NCBI RefSeq assembly: GCF_002234405.1
Contig: NZ_NMQT01000094.1
Span: 1 to 64,000 of the forward strand
Direction: 5' to 3'
Origin: Amycolatopsis thailandensis
GTDB lineage: Bacteria > Actinomycetota > Actinomycetes > Mycobacteriales > Pseudonocardiaceae
DNA length: 64,000 nucleotides
Positions 1 through 9,426 of this stretch are shown here, one piece after another. Position 1 is the stretch's first letter. Every line of letters starts with the position of its first letter. A model generated the notes under the pieces. The model was given only the letters and a program-made list of their open reading frames with translations. It had not been told where the DNA came from and did no database searches. The translations under genes and the position numbers were made by a program.

Positions 1-58
1 ACGCCACATTTGCCTTACCCCTCAACAACCCGAATCGCCACTCACGACCACAGTGCGA

Positions 59-185
59 GCGGGCCGGAAGGCGTGACTCGCGTGATCAGACACGTGACTC
101 GCTCGCGGCCGGGGTTCGCCGCGAGTCGTCCGCCTGGACACACGTGTCGTCCATCTGATCACGTGTGCCGTCCCTCCGGTCACAC
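59..185. repeat. 21-bp modular repeat array 1 (2 forward units, spacer, 3 reverse units)
   Basis: Two forward units (59-79, 80-100) end in GTGACTC. A 22-nt GC-rich centre (101-122) follows, then three reverse-oriented units (123-143, 144-164, 165-185) such as GTGTCGTCCATCTGATCACG. Every unit is exactly 21 bp and matches the units of the arrays at 28343-28491 and 59285-59564. The first unit is the most degenerate. No coding role is apparent. Confidence 0.75.
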
Positions 186-248
186 CCGACAGTAGAGACG
201 GTTGGTTCTATTGAGGGGCAGGGCAAAGGTGTCATGTTCCCGGTCCTT

Positions 249-301
249 GTTCCCAATGTCGCATTTGAGGCGCTCAGCGTCTCAAATGCGACATTGGGAA
301 C
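249..301. repeat. Perfect 21-bp-stem palindrome
   Basis: The left arm 249-269 begins GTTCCCAATGTCGCATTTGA. It is exactly complementary to 281-301 across an 11-nt loop. It lies between array 1 and the groEL terminator and has no T-tract on either side, so it is not a classical intrinsic terminator. Confidence 0.85.
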
Positions 302-331
302 CTCCTCACCGCTGCCCTTCACGGGCAAAGG

Positions 332-366
332 AAAAGCCCGGACGCGCGAGGCGCGTCCGGGCTTTT
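332..366 (-). terminator. groEL2 terminator hairpin
   Basis: A 16-bp perfect stem, AAAAGCCCGGACGCGC with its complement, around a 3-nt loop lies 20 bp past the groEL stop. On the minus strand the stem ends in GGGCTTTT followed by CC, a short U-run typical of actinobacterial intrinsic terminators. Confidence 0.85.
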
Positions 367-385
367 CGGTGTTACGGGCTCGAAC

Positions 386-2137
<1,752 letters not shown>

Positions 2138-2180
2138 TCACCGTCCCGACCTTCAGGCGTGCGGTCGGTGACCGCTCCGC

Positions 2181-2207
2181 CTGGCACTCGACGGCGTCGA
2201 GTGCCAA
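2181..2207. promoter_or_regulatory. CIRCE operator (proximal)
   Basis: The sequence CTGGCACTC, nine bases, then GAGTGCCAA is a near-consensus CIRCE element (TTAGCACTC-N9-GAGTGCTAA), the binding site of the heat-shock repressor HrcA. It lies about 170 bp before the groEL2 start codon. Confidence 0.9.
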
Positions 2208-2215
2208 TGTCGTGT

Positions 2216-2241
2216 TTAGCACTCTCCAGGGTCGAGTGCAA
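2216..2241. promoter_or_regulatory. CIRCE operator (distal)
   Basis: TTAGCACTC, nine bases, GAGTGCAA: the left half is a perfect CIRCE half-site and the right differs by one base. It starts 35 bp from the first CIRCE, which places the two on nearly the same helical phase. Confidence 0.92.
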
Positions 2242-2269
2242 GAACCGCAGGTCAGAGCGGTGCGGTAGC

Positions 2270-2343
2270 TGAAGGGGACTTTCCCCTAATCAGACGCGGC
2301 GAAGGACGCTTTCACCACATCGCATGCGGTGAAAGCGTCCTTC
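2270..2343. repeat. Modular palindromic element (type GCTGAAGGGG)
   Basis: A short hairpin, AAGGGGACTTTCCCCT, is followed by a 16-bp perfect stem (GAAGGACGCTTTCACC, 2301-2316, with 2328-2343) around an 11-nt loop. The same two-module layout and much of the sequence recur at 36891-36962. It touches the kinase stop and may end transcription there. Confidence 0.75.
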
Positions 2344-2354
2344 AGCCCTCCGTC

Positions 2355-3815
2355 TCAGTTGCTCGGCTTGATCGAGATCGACGTCGGCGGAGCTTTCGCC
2401 GAGGACCCCGGGGCCTGCGACTGCGAGTTGCCGGGACCGACCGGGATGTTCGGCGCGGTGGTCTGCGGTCCGTTGCCGCTGTTCGAGTCACCGAAGATGA
2501 AGATCGCGGCGACGATCGCGCCCGCGACCACGAGGACGCCGACGATGATCCAGATCCACTTGGCGCCGCCGCCCTTCTTGGGCTGCTGCTGGAACCCGCC
2601 CTGCTGCTGGTGCGGCGGCGGGCCGTAACCCGGAGGCGGCCCCTGCTGGAAGCCACCCTGCTGCTGGAAGCCGCCTTGCTGCGGCGGCGGGCCGTAGCCC
2701 GGAGGCGGCCCCTGCTGGTAACCGCCCTGCTGGAAGCCACCCTGCTGCGGCGGCGGGCCGTAGCAGGGGGGCGGCCCCTGCGGCGGCAGGCCTTGCGGCG
2801 GGGGGCCCTGCGGTCCCGGCCCCTGCTGGCCGTAGCCGGGCTGCTGTCCTCCGTACGGGTGCACGGGGCCCCCCTCTCCCTGTGGCGGCGTGTTCTGCCG
2901 TGGCGGTACCGCCTGCTGGACGGTCGCGGCCGCCGCCTGCCCGGGCGGGCCCGGGGGCTCGTTCGAAGTCGCGAGCGGACCCAGGGCATGCCTGGCGGCC
3001 GCGATCATCTCAACACAGTTCGGGTAGCGATCGGCGGGATTCTTCGCCATTCCCTTCCGGACGACCTCGTCGATCCCGGCGGGGAGGCCGACGATCCGCG
3101 AGATGGCCGGGGGTTCGCCGTTCAGATGCCCCTTGATGACCGTCTGCACGTCGCCCTTGAAGGGCGGGCTGCCGGTCAGGCAGGCGTAGAGGACACAGGT
3201 GAGCGCGTACTGGTCGGTGCGGCCGTCGAGCGGCTCGCCGCGCAGGTGCTCGGGGGCCGCGTACGTCGGCGAGCCGAGGAAGTCGCCGCCGCGGGTCCGG
3301 TGACCGGTGGCGCCGCGGCGGGTCAGGCCGAAGTCGGCGACGTAGACGTGCTCGCGCGAGGTCTCCTTGCTGGTGACCAGGACGTTGGCTGGTTTGACGT
3401 CGAGGTGCACGAGACCCCGGTTGTGCAGGGTGTCGAGCGCGTCGGCGACCTGGTCGAGCATGGTCAGGGCGCGAGCGGGCGCGATGGGGCCGCCGGAGAT
3501 CAGCCCGGCGAGGTCCCCGCCGTCGACCATCCGCATGGCGATGTAGAGCATGCCTTCGAGCTCGCCGAAGTCGTACAAGGGCACGACGTTGGCATGGTCG
3601 ATCGCGGACGTGTTCCGCGCTTCGTCGACGAAGCGCTCGCGGAACTCGGCGTCGGCCCCGAGGTGATCACCGATGACCTTCAGTGCCACCTTGCGTCCGA
3701 GCCGCACGTCCGTGGCCTTATAGGTCACGCTCATGCCGCCCTTGCCGAGCACACCGTCGATGCGGTAGTTGCCCAGCCGGCGACCGGTCAGGTCCCCCGA
3801 CTCATCGCCTGTCAC
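2355..3815 (-). CDS. Membrane-anchored Ser/Thr protein kinase (PknB-like, no PASTA)
   Basis: This is a eukaryotic-type signalling kinase of 486 aa. The cytosolic kinase domain (about 15-275) has the glycine loop GKGGMSVTYKA (~24-34), Lys46, the catalytic loop HLDVKPANVL (137-146), DFG (161-163) and APE (187-189). It has HLD instead of the usual HRD, so it is a non-RD-type kinase. A low-complexity Gln/Pro/Gly linker with PPPGYGPPPQQGGF-like repeats (about 300-405) leads to one membrane segment (WIWIIVGVLVVAGAIVAAIFIF) and a ~45-residue Ser/Pro/Thr-rich outer tail. There is no PASTA or other known sensor domain, so the signal is unknown. Confidence 0.95.
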   Translation of the reverse strand: MTGDESGDLTGRRLGNYRIDGVLGKGGMSVTYKATDVRLGRKVALKVIGDHLGADAEFRERFVDEARNTSAIDHANVVPLYDFGELEGMLYIAMRMVDGGDLAGLISGGPIAPARALTMLDQVADALDTLHNRGLVHLDVKPANVLVTSKETSREHVYVADFGLTRRGATGHRTRGGDFLGSPTYAAPEHLRGEPLDGRTDQYALTCVLYACLTGSPPFKGDVQTVIKGHLNGEPPAISRIVGLPAGIDEVVRKGMAKNPADRYPNCVEMIAAARHALGPLATSNEPPGPPGQAAAATVQQAVPPRQNTPPQGEGGPVHPYGGQQPGYGQQGPGPQGPPPQGLPPQGPPPCYGPPPQQGGFQQGGYQQGPPPGYGPPPQQGGFQQQGGFQQGPPPGYGPPPHQQQGGFQQQPKKGGGAKWIWIIVGVLVVAGAIVAAIFIFGDSNSGNGPQTTAPNIPVGPGNSQSQAPGSSAKAPPTSISIKPSN

Positions 3816-3871
3816 GCAGCGCAGCCTAACGCGCCAGTTCCCAGGGCCGCCGGGGGTCGCCCGAAGTCCTC

Positions 3872-4078
3872 TTATGAGACCTTGCGTACGTCCGCGGCTT
3901 GACTCCGCCCGTCGCGGCCGGATTGGACTTCGAATTCCACGCGATCCCCCTCGTCGAGCGTCCGGAATCCATCGGCCTGAATGGCCGAGTAGTGGACGAA
4001 GACGTCGGGCCCTTCAGTGGATTCGATGAATCCGTAGCCCTTTTCCGAGTTGAACCACTTGACGGTGCCGACTGCCAC
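3872..4078 (-). CDS. Cold-shock domain protein
   Basis: A 68-aa CspA-family single-strand nucleic-acid chaperone that binds RNA/ssDNA and relieves secondary structure. The RNP1 motif KGYGFI and RNP2 motif VFVHY are intact, after the signature VGTVKWFN. I chose the GTG start because AGGGAGG lies just upstream and the family begins here; an upstream ATG would add 34 residues with no homology to the family. It is monocistronic-looking, between the kinase and the AIM24 pair. Confidence 0.95.
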   Translation of the reverse strand: MAVGTVKWFNSEKGYGFIESTEGPDVFVHYSAIQADGFRTLDEGDRVEFEVQSGRDGRSQAADVRKVS

Positions 4079-4192
4079 GGCGCCCTCCCTCAGCACGGGA
4101 CCCGCCGCCCTCGTCTGCCCCGGACGGCGGTTTGAAGTGCAGTTCACGCTACCCGAATTACCGGCGTCGGCAATGCTCAATTCGTCCCAAGG

Positions 4193-4816
4193 TCACCCGC
4201 GAGAAAGCCGCCTATTGCGCGCTTGCACAAGGACGCGTCCTGGTCCTGCGAAGTCGAGCGCGAGCCCTTCGCCGGTGCGGACCGACTGCGGTCCGGACTG
4301 GTCGACGGCGCGGAGACGGCACTGCACGGTGTCCGGATACGCCAGCAGGAAGTCCGGCCGCACCGTGACGAGCTCGCCCGCGGTGAGCTCGAAGGCGTCG
4401 ACGGGGCCTTGCGCGGCCAGTACGAGCGGACCGCTTCCGCTGTAGTGCTCCAGGAAGCCGGAGTCCGCGCCGAAGAGCTTTTGCAGCGGCGCCCAGCCGG
4501 GGTCCTGCCGGATGGTCGCCGGCCGGGCGAGGATCGCGTCCCGGCTCACGCACCAGCCCGCGCCGCCGGTGAATTCCAGGGGGTAGACGTCCCCGGCGGT
4601 CAGCGGCGCGAAGTCGATCCAGCCGCCGCCTTCGGGCGCGTTGAACACCGACGGCGCGGCTTTGCCCGCCCGGGAACCTCCGCGCGCGGGCACGGTTTCG
4701 GTGATGCCGAAGCTGCTGGCCAGCATGGTGTCCCCGGCGGCCTGGACGGCTTCGCCGGGGGACAGCAGCACGCGTGCGACCCCGAAGTTCGGGGTGTGCC
4801 TCGTCTGGACGCGCAT
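4193..4816 (-). CDS. AIM24 family protein (first copy)
   Basis: A 207-aa AIM24/DUF124-family protein. Members form a beta-helical fold and have no established enzymatic role in bacteria. It begins MRVQTRHTPNFGVARVLLSPGEAV, and conserved glycines (WCVSRDAIL, GSGPLVLAAQG, GEGLALDFAGPG) match its neighbour. Its start is 4 bp beyond the stop of the next AIM24 gene, so the two are co-transcribed paralogues. The function is unknown; I infer a shared membrane- or envelope-related role only from the family. Confidence 0.85.
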   Translation of the reverse strand: MRVQTRHTPNFGVARVLLSPGEAVQAAGDTMLASSFGITETVPARGGSRAGKAAPSVFNAPEGGGWIDFAPLTAGDVYPLEFTGGAGWCVSRDAILARPATIRQDPGWAPLQKLFGADSGFLEHYSGSGPLVLAAQGPVDAFELTAGELVTVRPDFLLAYPDTVQCRLRAVDQSGPQSVRTGEGLALDFAGPGRVLVQARNRRLSRG

Positions 4817-4820
4817 GCGC

Positions 4821-5498
4821 TCAGCGGGAGGGGACCTGGGCGATCACCCAGGCGGACAGCGCCGACGGGTTGCGGGTCTGGGTGAGCAGCTGGCCCGGCC
4901 CGGCGAAGTCGAAGACGAGGCCTTCACCGCTCTTCATCGACTGGATGACGCCCGTGGCGACCTTGCGGATCTGGTACTGGACGGTGTCGGCGAACGCGAC
5001 GACGTGCCCGGTGTCGATGGTGATCACCTCGCCCTGCTGGAGGGTGACCGTCTCCAGCGCGCCGTAGCAGGCCACGACCAGCGGGCCCTGTCCCGTCGCG
5101 TGGGTGAGGAAGCCGCCCTCGCCGCCGACGAGGTTCTTGAGCCCGCCCCATTTGGTCTCGGTCTGCACGCTGTGGGAGGACGCGAGCCACGAGCCGCGGG
5201 TGACGCACCAGCCGGTGCGGCCGTCGAGGTTGATGACCTGCATGTCGCCCGGCAGGTTCGCGGCGACGTCGACCCAGCCGCCGTTCTGCGGGGCGGTGTA
5301 GGTGGAGATGAAGAAGGACTCGCCGGAGAGGAAGGCGCGGCCGAGGCCCTTCATGATGCCGCCCTGCGCCTGGGACTGGACCTGCACGCCATAGCTCGTC
5401 GCCATCATCGCGCCGGACTCGACCTGCGCCGGTTCCCCGGGCGCGAGCATGAGCCTCGCCACCGCGAACGATGGCTGGTGACGGATCTGAACCTGCAT
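4821..5498 (-). CDS. AIM24 family protein (second copy)
   Basis: A 225-aa AIM24/DUF124 protein, first gene of the AIM24 pair. It starts MQVQIRHQPSFAVARLML and aligns with the downstream copy over its whole length (GWCVTRGSWLAS, ATGQGPLVVACYG, GEGLVFDFAGPGQLLTQTRNP). It has an extra glycine-rich SQAQGGIMKGLGRAFLSGES stretch near residue 45 that the other copy has largely lost. The ATG at 5498 follows GGGGAGAAG. The gene is divergent from moeA, 75 bp away. Confidence 0.88.
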   Translation of the reverse strand: MQVQIRHQPSFAVARLMLAPGEPAQVESGAMMATSYGVQVQSQAQGGIMKGLGRAFLSGESFFISTYTAPQNGGWVDVAANLPGDMQVINLDGRTGWCVTRGSWLASSHSVQTETKWGGLKNLVGGEGGFLTHATGQGPLVVACYGALETVTLQQGEVITIDTGHVVAFADTVQYQIRKVATGVIQSMKSGEGLVFDFAGPGQLLTQTRNPSALSAWVIAQVPSR

Positions 5499-5573
5499 GT
5501 CTTCTTCTCCCCGGGTGGTTCGTCGTGACGCGCAGAGTCTTGCATGCGGGGCCCGAGGCGGGAGGATGGTCCG

Positions 5574-6767
5574 GTGATCTCCGTCGACGCCCACCGTGAG
5601 ACCGTCACCGGCCTGCTCGGAAACGCCCCCGTCATCAGCCTCCCGCTCGCCTCCGCCGCCGGGCTCGTCCTGGCCGAGGACGTCCTCGCGGGGGTTTCGC
5701 TGCCTCCCTTCGACAACTCCGCGATGGACGGTTACGCCGTCCGCGCCGAGGATGTCGCGGAAGTCCCGGTGACGCTGCCGGTCGCCGACGACATCCCCGC
5801 GGGCCGGATCGAGATCGCGAAACTGGAGCCGGGTACCGCGCACCGGATCATGACCGGTGCCCCGCTGCCGCCCGGCGCCGACGCGGTGGTGATGGTGGAG
5901 CACACGGACGGCGGCGTGACGGACGTCCGGATTCTCAGGACGGCCGTCCCGGACGCGCACATCCGGCATCGGGGCGAGGACGTCGTCGAGGGCACGGTGG
6001 CGCTTTCGGCGGGGACGGTGCTGGGCCCGGCGCAACTGGGCCTCGCGGCGGCCGTCGGGCTCGCCGAGGTGCCCGTGTTCAGGCCGTTGAAGGTGCTCGT
6101 CGTGTCCACCGGGACCGAACTCGTCGACGCGCCGGAACCCTTGCGGCACGGGCAGATCTACGAGTCGAACAGCATCATGCTGGCGTCCGCCATCCGCGCG
6201 CTCGGCTGCGAGGCCGAGGTCGTGCGCAGTGTCGTCGACGACGTGGACGAGTTCCGCGCGGTGATCGAGCCGCGGCTGGCGGACGTGGATCTGCTGGTGA
6301 CCTCGGGCGGCGTGAGCGCGGGCGCGTACGAAGTGGTGAAGGACGCGCTGACCGGGCAGGGCGTGGAGTTCCGGAAGATCGCGATGCAGCCGGGCGGGCC
6401 GCAGGGCTGCGGACGCTGGAACGGTGTGCCGGTGGTGACGCTGCCGGGGAACCCGGTGAGCGTGCTCGTCTCGTTCGAAGCGTTCCTGCGGCCGGCGTTG
6501 CTGTCGGCGATGGGACATACGGGCGTCGACCGGCAGCGGGTGCGGGCGCGGCTGACCGAGGCGATGAAGTCCCCCGCCGGACGGCGTCAGTTCCGGCGGG
6601 GCTTCTACACGCATTCCGAGGGCGAGGTCACCGGGATCGTCGGACCGCGCGGCGGGCCGGGGTCGCATCTGCTGGCGTCGTTCACGCAGGCGAACTGCCT
6701 GATCGTGCTGCCGGAGGACGTCGACTCGGCCGAGCAGGGCGACGAGGTGACCGTCCTCCTGCTCTGA
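5574..6767 (+). CDS. moeA: Molybdopterin molybdotransferase MoeA
   Basis: Inserts molybdate into adenylylated molybdopterin, the last step of Mo-cofactor synthesis (cytosol). The 397-aa protein shows the family landmarks PPFDNSAMDGYAV (~48), MTGAPLPPGADAVVMVEHT (~92), VLVVSTGTEL, the MPT-binding TSGGVSAGAYEVVKD (~243) and PGNPVSVLVSF (~293). GTG 5574 is preferred because GGGAGGA is correctly spaced before it; an ATG at 5544 would add 10 residues. In M. tuberculosis the corresponding gene (moeA2) adjoins psd-pssA; here an MFS/ArsR pair separates them. Confidence 0.93.
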   Translation: MISVDAHRETVTGLLGNAPVISLPLASAAGLVLAEDVLAGVSLPPFDNSAMDGYAVRAEDVAEVPVTLPVADDIPAGRIEIAKLEPGTAHRIMTGAPLPPGADAVVMVEHTDGGVTDVRILRTAVPDAHIRHRGEDVVEGTVALSAGTVLGPAQLGLAAAVGLAEVPVFRPLKVLVVSTGTELVDAPEPLRHGQIYESNSIMLASAIRALGCEAEVVRSVVDDVDEFRAVIEPRLADVDLLVTSGGVSAGAYEVVKDALTGQGVEFRKIAMQPGGPQGCGRWNGVPVVTLPGNPVSVLVSFEAFLRPALLSAMGHTGVDRQRVRARLTEAMKSPAGRRQFRRGFYTHSEGEVTGIVGPRGGPGSHLLASFTQANCLIVLPEDVDSAEQGDEVTVLLL

Positions 6768-6770
6768 CCT

Positions 6771-6790
6771 GCGTTTAGCGGGCTAAACGC
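6771..6790. terminator. Short hairpin between convergent moeA and MFS genes
   Basis: GCGTTTAGC, a 2-nt loop, GCTAAACGC: a 9-bp perfect stem filling the 15-bp gap and containing the MFS stop codon. It resembles the arm of the GCGTTT-type palindromes and the mini-hairpin at 51186-51207. Probable bidirectional terminator. Confidence 0.6.
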
Positions 6791-8027
6791 GATCCGCGGG
6801 GAAGTCGCGGCGGCGGCCGATCGGGGTGAAGAGCAGGGCGAAGACGGCGACGACCTCCAGCCCGGCCATCAACCCCAGGGTCTGCCGCACGCCCGCGACC
6901 TCCCCGAGGAAGCCGCCGAGCAGGCCGCCGAGCGCGATCGCGCCGAAGCTCAGCACGGACATGCTCGCGGTGACCCGGCCGAACATCGCCGCCGGGACGT
7001 AGCGCTGCTTGAAGGTGGCGTTGAGGACGTTCGAGCCGACGACCCCGGCGCTGAGCGCGAACCCGGCGGCGACGAAGAAGGCGAGTCCCCAGCCGCCGTT
7101 CGCCAGTGGGCCCAGCAGCATCATCAGTGCCCCGAAACCCTCGCAGAGCACGAAAGCGCGGGCGGTGCCGATCCGCGCGGCGAGTTTGCCCGACAGCGCG
7201 GCGCCGAAGACGCCGCCCGCGCCGACGAGCGCGAGGACCAGGCCGACGGCCCCCGGTCCCACTCCGAGGTCGCGGGCGAGGAACACGACCTCGATCGACT
7301 GGTAGCCCATGAGGGCGACGTTCGAGACCGCGCCGAAGACCGCGAAGACGCGCAAATACGGGTCGTGGACGACGAACGCGAGGCCCTCGCGGATCTCGTC
7401 CCGCAGCCGCGAACGCGGCCCGGCCGGGCGCGCGGGTTCGCGATACCGGATGGATCGCAGGCACAGCACGGAAATCCCGAAGCTGACGGCGTCGGCGAGC
7501 ACCCCGGTGACCGCGCCGAAGCCCTGCGCCAGGAGACCGGCGAGGCCGGGTCCGCCGATCTGCGCGGCGGATTCACTGCCCTGCAGCTTCTCGTTGGCCT
7601 CCTGCAGCTGCTCCTTGTCGACCAGCGAAGGCAGGTACGCGCGGTACGCGACGTTGAAGAACACCTTCGCGACGCCGCCCACGAAGGCGACGACGAGCAA
7701 CTGGGTCATCGTGAGCAGACCGAACCAGGCGGCGACCGGGACGCTCAGGAACACCAGCATGGAGAAGGTGTTGCACGCCAGCATGATCGGCCGTTTCGGC
7801 CGTCGGTCGACCCAGGCGCCGGCGGGCAGGCCGATCAGCAGCCACGGCAGCCAGGCGGCCGCGGTCAGCAGCCCGACCGCGAACGTGCTCGCCTGCAACG
7901 CGACCACCGCGACGAGCGGTAGCGCGACGACGGCGATGGAGCTGCCGAGCACGCTGGTCGTCTCGCCGGTCCACAGCAGCCGGAAGTCTCGGGAACGCAG
8001 CAATCCGCCGCGTTCGCGGACGCTCAC
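6783..8027 (-). CDS. MFS transporter (EntS/enterobactin-exporter-like group)
   Basis: A 414-aa major-facilitator protein with about 12 hydrophobic segments and the loop 2-3 signature PAGAWVDRRPKRPIM (~70). The general layout fits the MFS_3 / EntS-like exporters. The substrate cannot be told. It starts with GTG overlapping the stop of the ArsR-type regulator by 4 bp, so the two form one operon and the regulator presumably controls the exporter. Confidence 0.88.
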   Translation of the reverse strand: MSVRERGGLLRSRDFRLLWTGETTSVLGSSIAVVALPLVAVVALQASTFAVGLLTAAAWLPWLLIGLPAGAWVDRRPKRPIMLACNTFSMLVFLSVPVAAWFGLLTMTQLLVVAFVGGVAKVFFNVAYRAYLPSLVDKEQLQEANEKLQGSESAAQIGGPGLAGLLAQGFGAVTGVLADAVSFGISVLCLRSIRYREPARPAGPRSRLRDEIREGLAFVVHDPYLRVFAVFGAVSNVALMGYQSIEVVFLARDLGVGPGAVGLVLALVGAGGVFGAALSGKLAARIGTARAFVLCEGFGALMMLLGPLANGGWGLAFFVAAGFALSAGVVGSNVLNATFKQRYVPAAMFGRVTASMSVLSFGAIALGGLLGGFLGEVAGVRQTLGLMAGLEVVAVFALLFTPIGRRRDFPADRV

Positions 8028-8587
8028 GGCCGGGCCGGGACGGCTCGGGTGGAGATGAAGACGGGACGGCGTTCCTGGCCGTCGTCGGGGAGCTCACGGC
8101 CGCTGTAGGACTTGATCAGCTCGTGGACCTTTTGTTCGAGTTCGGCCAGTTCGGCGACGGACATCTTCGCCCAGCTGTCGGTGGCGAAGGCGGCCCGATG
8201 CCACTCCTCGGGGTAGCTCTCGCGTTCCGCGAACCATTGGCGCGCCATGGAAACCTGGCGTTCGAGGGCGAGGGATTCGGCGGCGGCCGCGACCGGGTCG
8301 TCGGGGAAGTCCGACGGTGACCAGGAAACCGCGTAACTCGCGCGGCGCCACCAGCGCTCCCGCCGGTCCCTGGCGAGCTCCGGCGCTTCTTCGACCAGCT
8401 CGACGGCGGCCAGCACCTTCAGGTGGTGGCTGACGTTCCCCACCGCCTGCCCGGTCCGCTCGGCGAGCACGGACGCCGTGCACGGGCCGTCGAGGCGGAG
8501 GACGTCGAGCAGGCGGCGCCGCAGCGGATGCGACATCGCGGCGAGCACCTTCGAATCGTGGACTTCGTGTACCTCACGGTCGGCCAT
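8024..8587 (-). CDS. ArsR/HTH_20-type winged-helix regulator
   Basis: A 187-aa repressor-like protein. An N-terminal winged helix (about 10-85; HPLRRRLLDVLRLDGPCTA..LAERTGQAVGNVSHHLKVL) is followed by a helical region rich in Trp/Arg/Glu. There are no metal-binding Cys residues, so it is unlikely to sense metals. ATG 8587 is chosen as it lies just inside the palindromic operator region; a start at 8638 would run through the operator. It is the first gene of the regulator-exporter operon. Confidence 0.88.
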   Translation of the reverse strand: MADREVHEVHDSKVLAAMSHPLRRRLLDVLRLDGPCTASVLAERTGQAVGNVSHHLKVLAAVELVEEAPELARDRRERWWRRASYAVSWSPSDFPDDPVAAAAESLALERQVSMARQWFAERESYPEEWHRAAFATDSWAKMSVAELAELEQKVHELIKSYSGRELPDDGQERRPVFISTRAVPARP

Positions 8588-8603
8588 GACGCACAACAGT
8601 AGT

Positions 8604-8637
8604 TGCACAAGAGTTCTTGTACAAGTGTCTTTGTGCA
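8604..8637. promoter_or_regulatory. Putative operator of the ArsR/MFS operon
   Basis: A nested palindrome. The inner CTTGTACAAG (8616-8625) is perfect, and it is flanked by TGCACAA (8604-8610) and TTGTGCA (8631-8637). It sits 17-50 bp upstream of the regulator start, as expected for autoregulation. Confidence 0.7.
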
Positions 8638-8655
8638 CTACTCCATTCGCGTCGG

Positions 8656-8661
8656 TAATCT
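8656..8661 (+). promoter_or_regulatory. -10 box of leaderless glsB-like gene
   Basis: TAATCT (TANNNT) ends 6 nt before the ATG at 8668, so transcription should start at or next to the start codon. Confidence 0.55.
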
Positions 8662-8667
8662 CGGGGT

Positions 8668-8949
8668 ATGGGCTTCTTCTCGTGGATCGTGTTCGGTGCC
8701 ATCGCCGGGTGGCTGGCCAACGTCGTGGTGGGCGGCCCGGACCGCCGGGGCGGCTGCCTGTTCAGCATCCTGGTCGGCGTGCTGGGCGCGGCGCTGGGCG
8801 GTTTCATCTACCGGCTGGCGACGGGCAACGAGCGGTCCTTCGAGTTCGACTTCCCCAGCTTCGGCGTCGCCATTCTCGGCGCGATCGTGCTGCTCGCCCT
8901 GCTGCGCCTGGTGCGGGGCTCCGGCAGGAGCGACTCGTACCGCCGATGA
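8668..8949 (+). CDS. GlsB/YeaQ/YmgE family membrane protein
   Basis: A 93-aa 'transglycosylase-associated' small membrane protein with three hydrophobic segments. Glycine-rich motifs (GAIAGWLANVVVGG, GCLFSILVGVLGAALGGFI) are typical. The family is linked to general stress, but its molecular role is unknown. No Shine-Dalgarno sequence precedes the ATG, which fits a leaderless mRNA. Confidence 0.88.
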   Translation: MGFFSWIVFGAIAGWLANVVVGGPDRRGGCLFSILVGVLGAALGGFIYRLATGNERSFEFDFPSFGVAILGAIVLLALLRLVRGSGRSDSYRR

Positions 8950-8955
8950 CCAGCG

Positions 8956-8981
8956 GAGTAACCGTTGGTAACGGTTTACTC
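8956..8981 (+). terminator. Hairpin downstream of glsB-like gene
   Basis: GAGTAACCGTT, a 3-nt loop, AACGGTTTACTC: an 11-bp stem with one bulged T, starting 7 bp after the stop codon. Confidence 0.5.
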
Positions 8982-9028
8982 GCGACCGGTGATCATCGAC
9001 GTCCGGCGCACTAGAGTGGGACGTTCGC

Positions 9029-9253
9029 TCAGTTCCAGCGGCCGCGTCCGGGTGCATGTGCCGTCGGGGGGCATATGCACCTGGACGCGCGTGCGTCGGC
9101 GATGAGCGAGGCGGCGCGGACGGGGTCCACGAGTGACGGCATGGGCGCCGCCGAAATGTCCCTCTTCCAGGCTCGGAACAGCTCGGCGAGTCGTTCGCCT
9201 GCGGGGTCCGGACTGGCGGGCATGCATGGTTCCTCAAGGTCGGTCATCGGCAT
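9029..9253 (-). CDS. Small hypothetical protein
   Basis: A 74-aa acidic/Pro-rich N-terminus followed by ERLAELFRAWKRDISAAPMP and a C-terminal stretch with two cysteines (RCICPP). I do not recognise the family. Support for it being real is that it fills an otherwise empty gap with plausible codon use. ATG 9253 or 9247 are both possible. It is antisense to nothing known. Confidence 0.45.
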   Translation of the reverse strand: MPMTDLEEPCMPASPDPAGERLAELFRAWKRDISAAPMPSLVDPVRAASLIADARASRCICPPTAHAPGRGRWN

Positions 9254-9426
9254 CAATTACCTAGAGTTATCGCTTATTTCCACCTTCCGTTACCGGGATG
9301 TGGTGCCTCCCACCCGGGCCGGGGAAACCCTTCCGGGGGAGGCCACGGCCCGGCCCCGGACAGGGCGGTAGCGTGGTGGCTCTTCCTGTCCCGACCCCCC
9401 GACACGAACTGCGGTGAACCCGACCA

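Larger units (their letters stand above)
1..385. other. Non-coding region downstream of groEL2
   Basis: I see no convincing gene here. The stretch holds a 21-bp-unit modular array (59-185), a 21-bp-stem palindrome (249-301) and the groEL terminator (332-366). The first ~58 bases show nothing recognisable. Confidence 0.7.
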
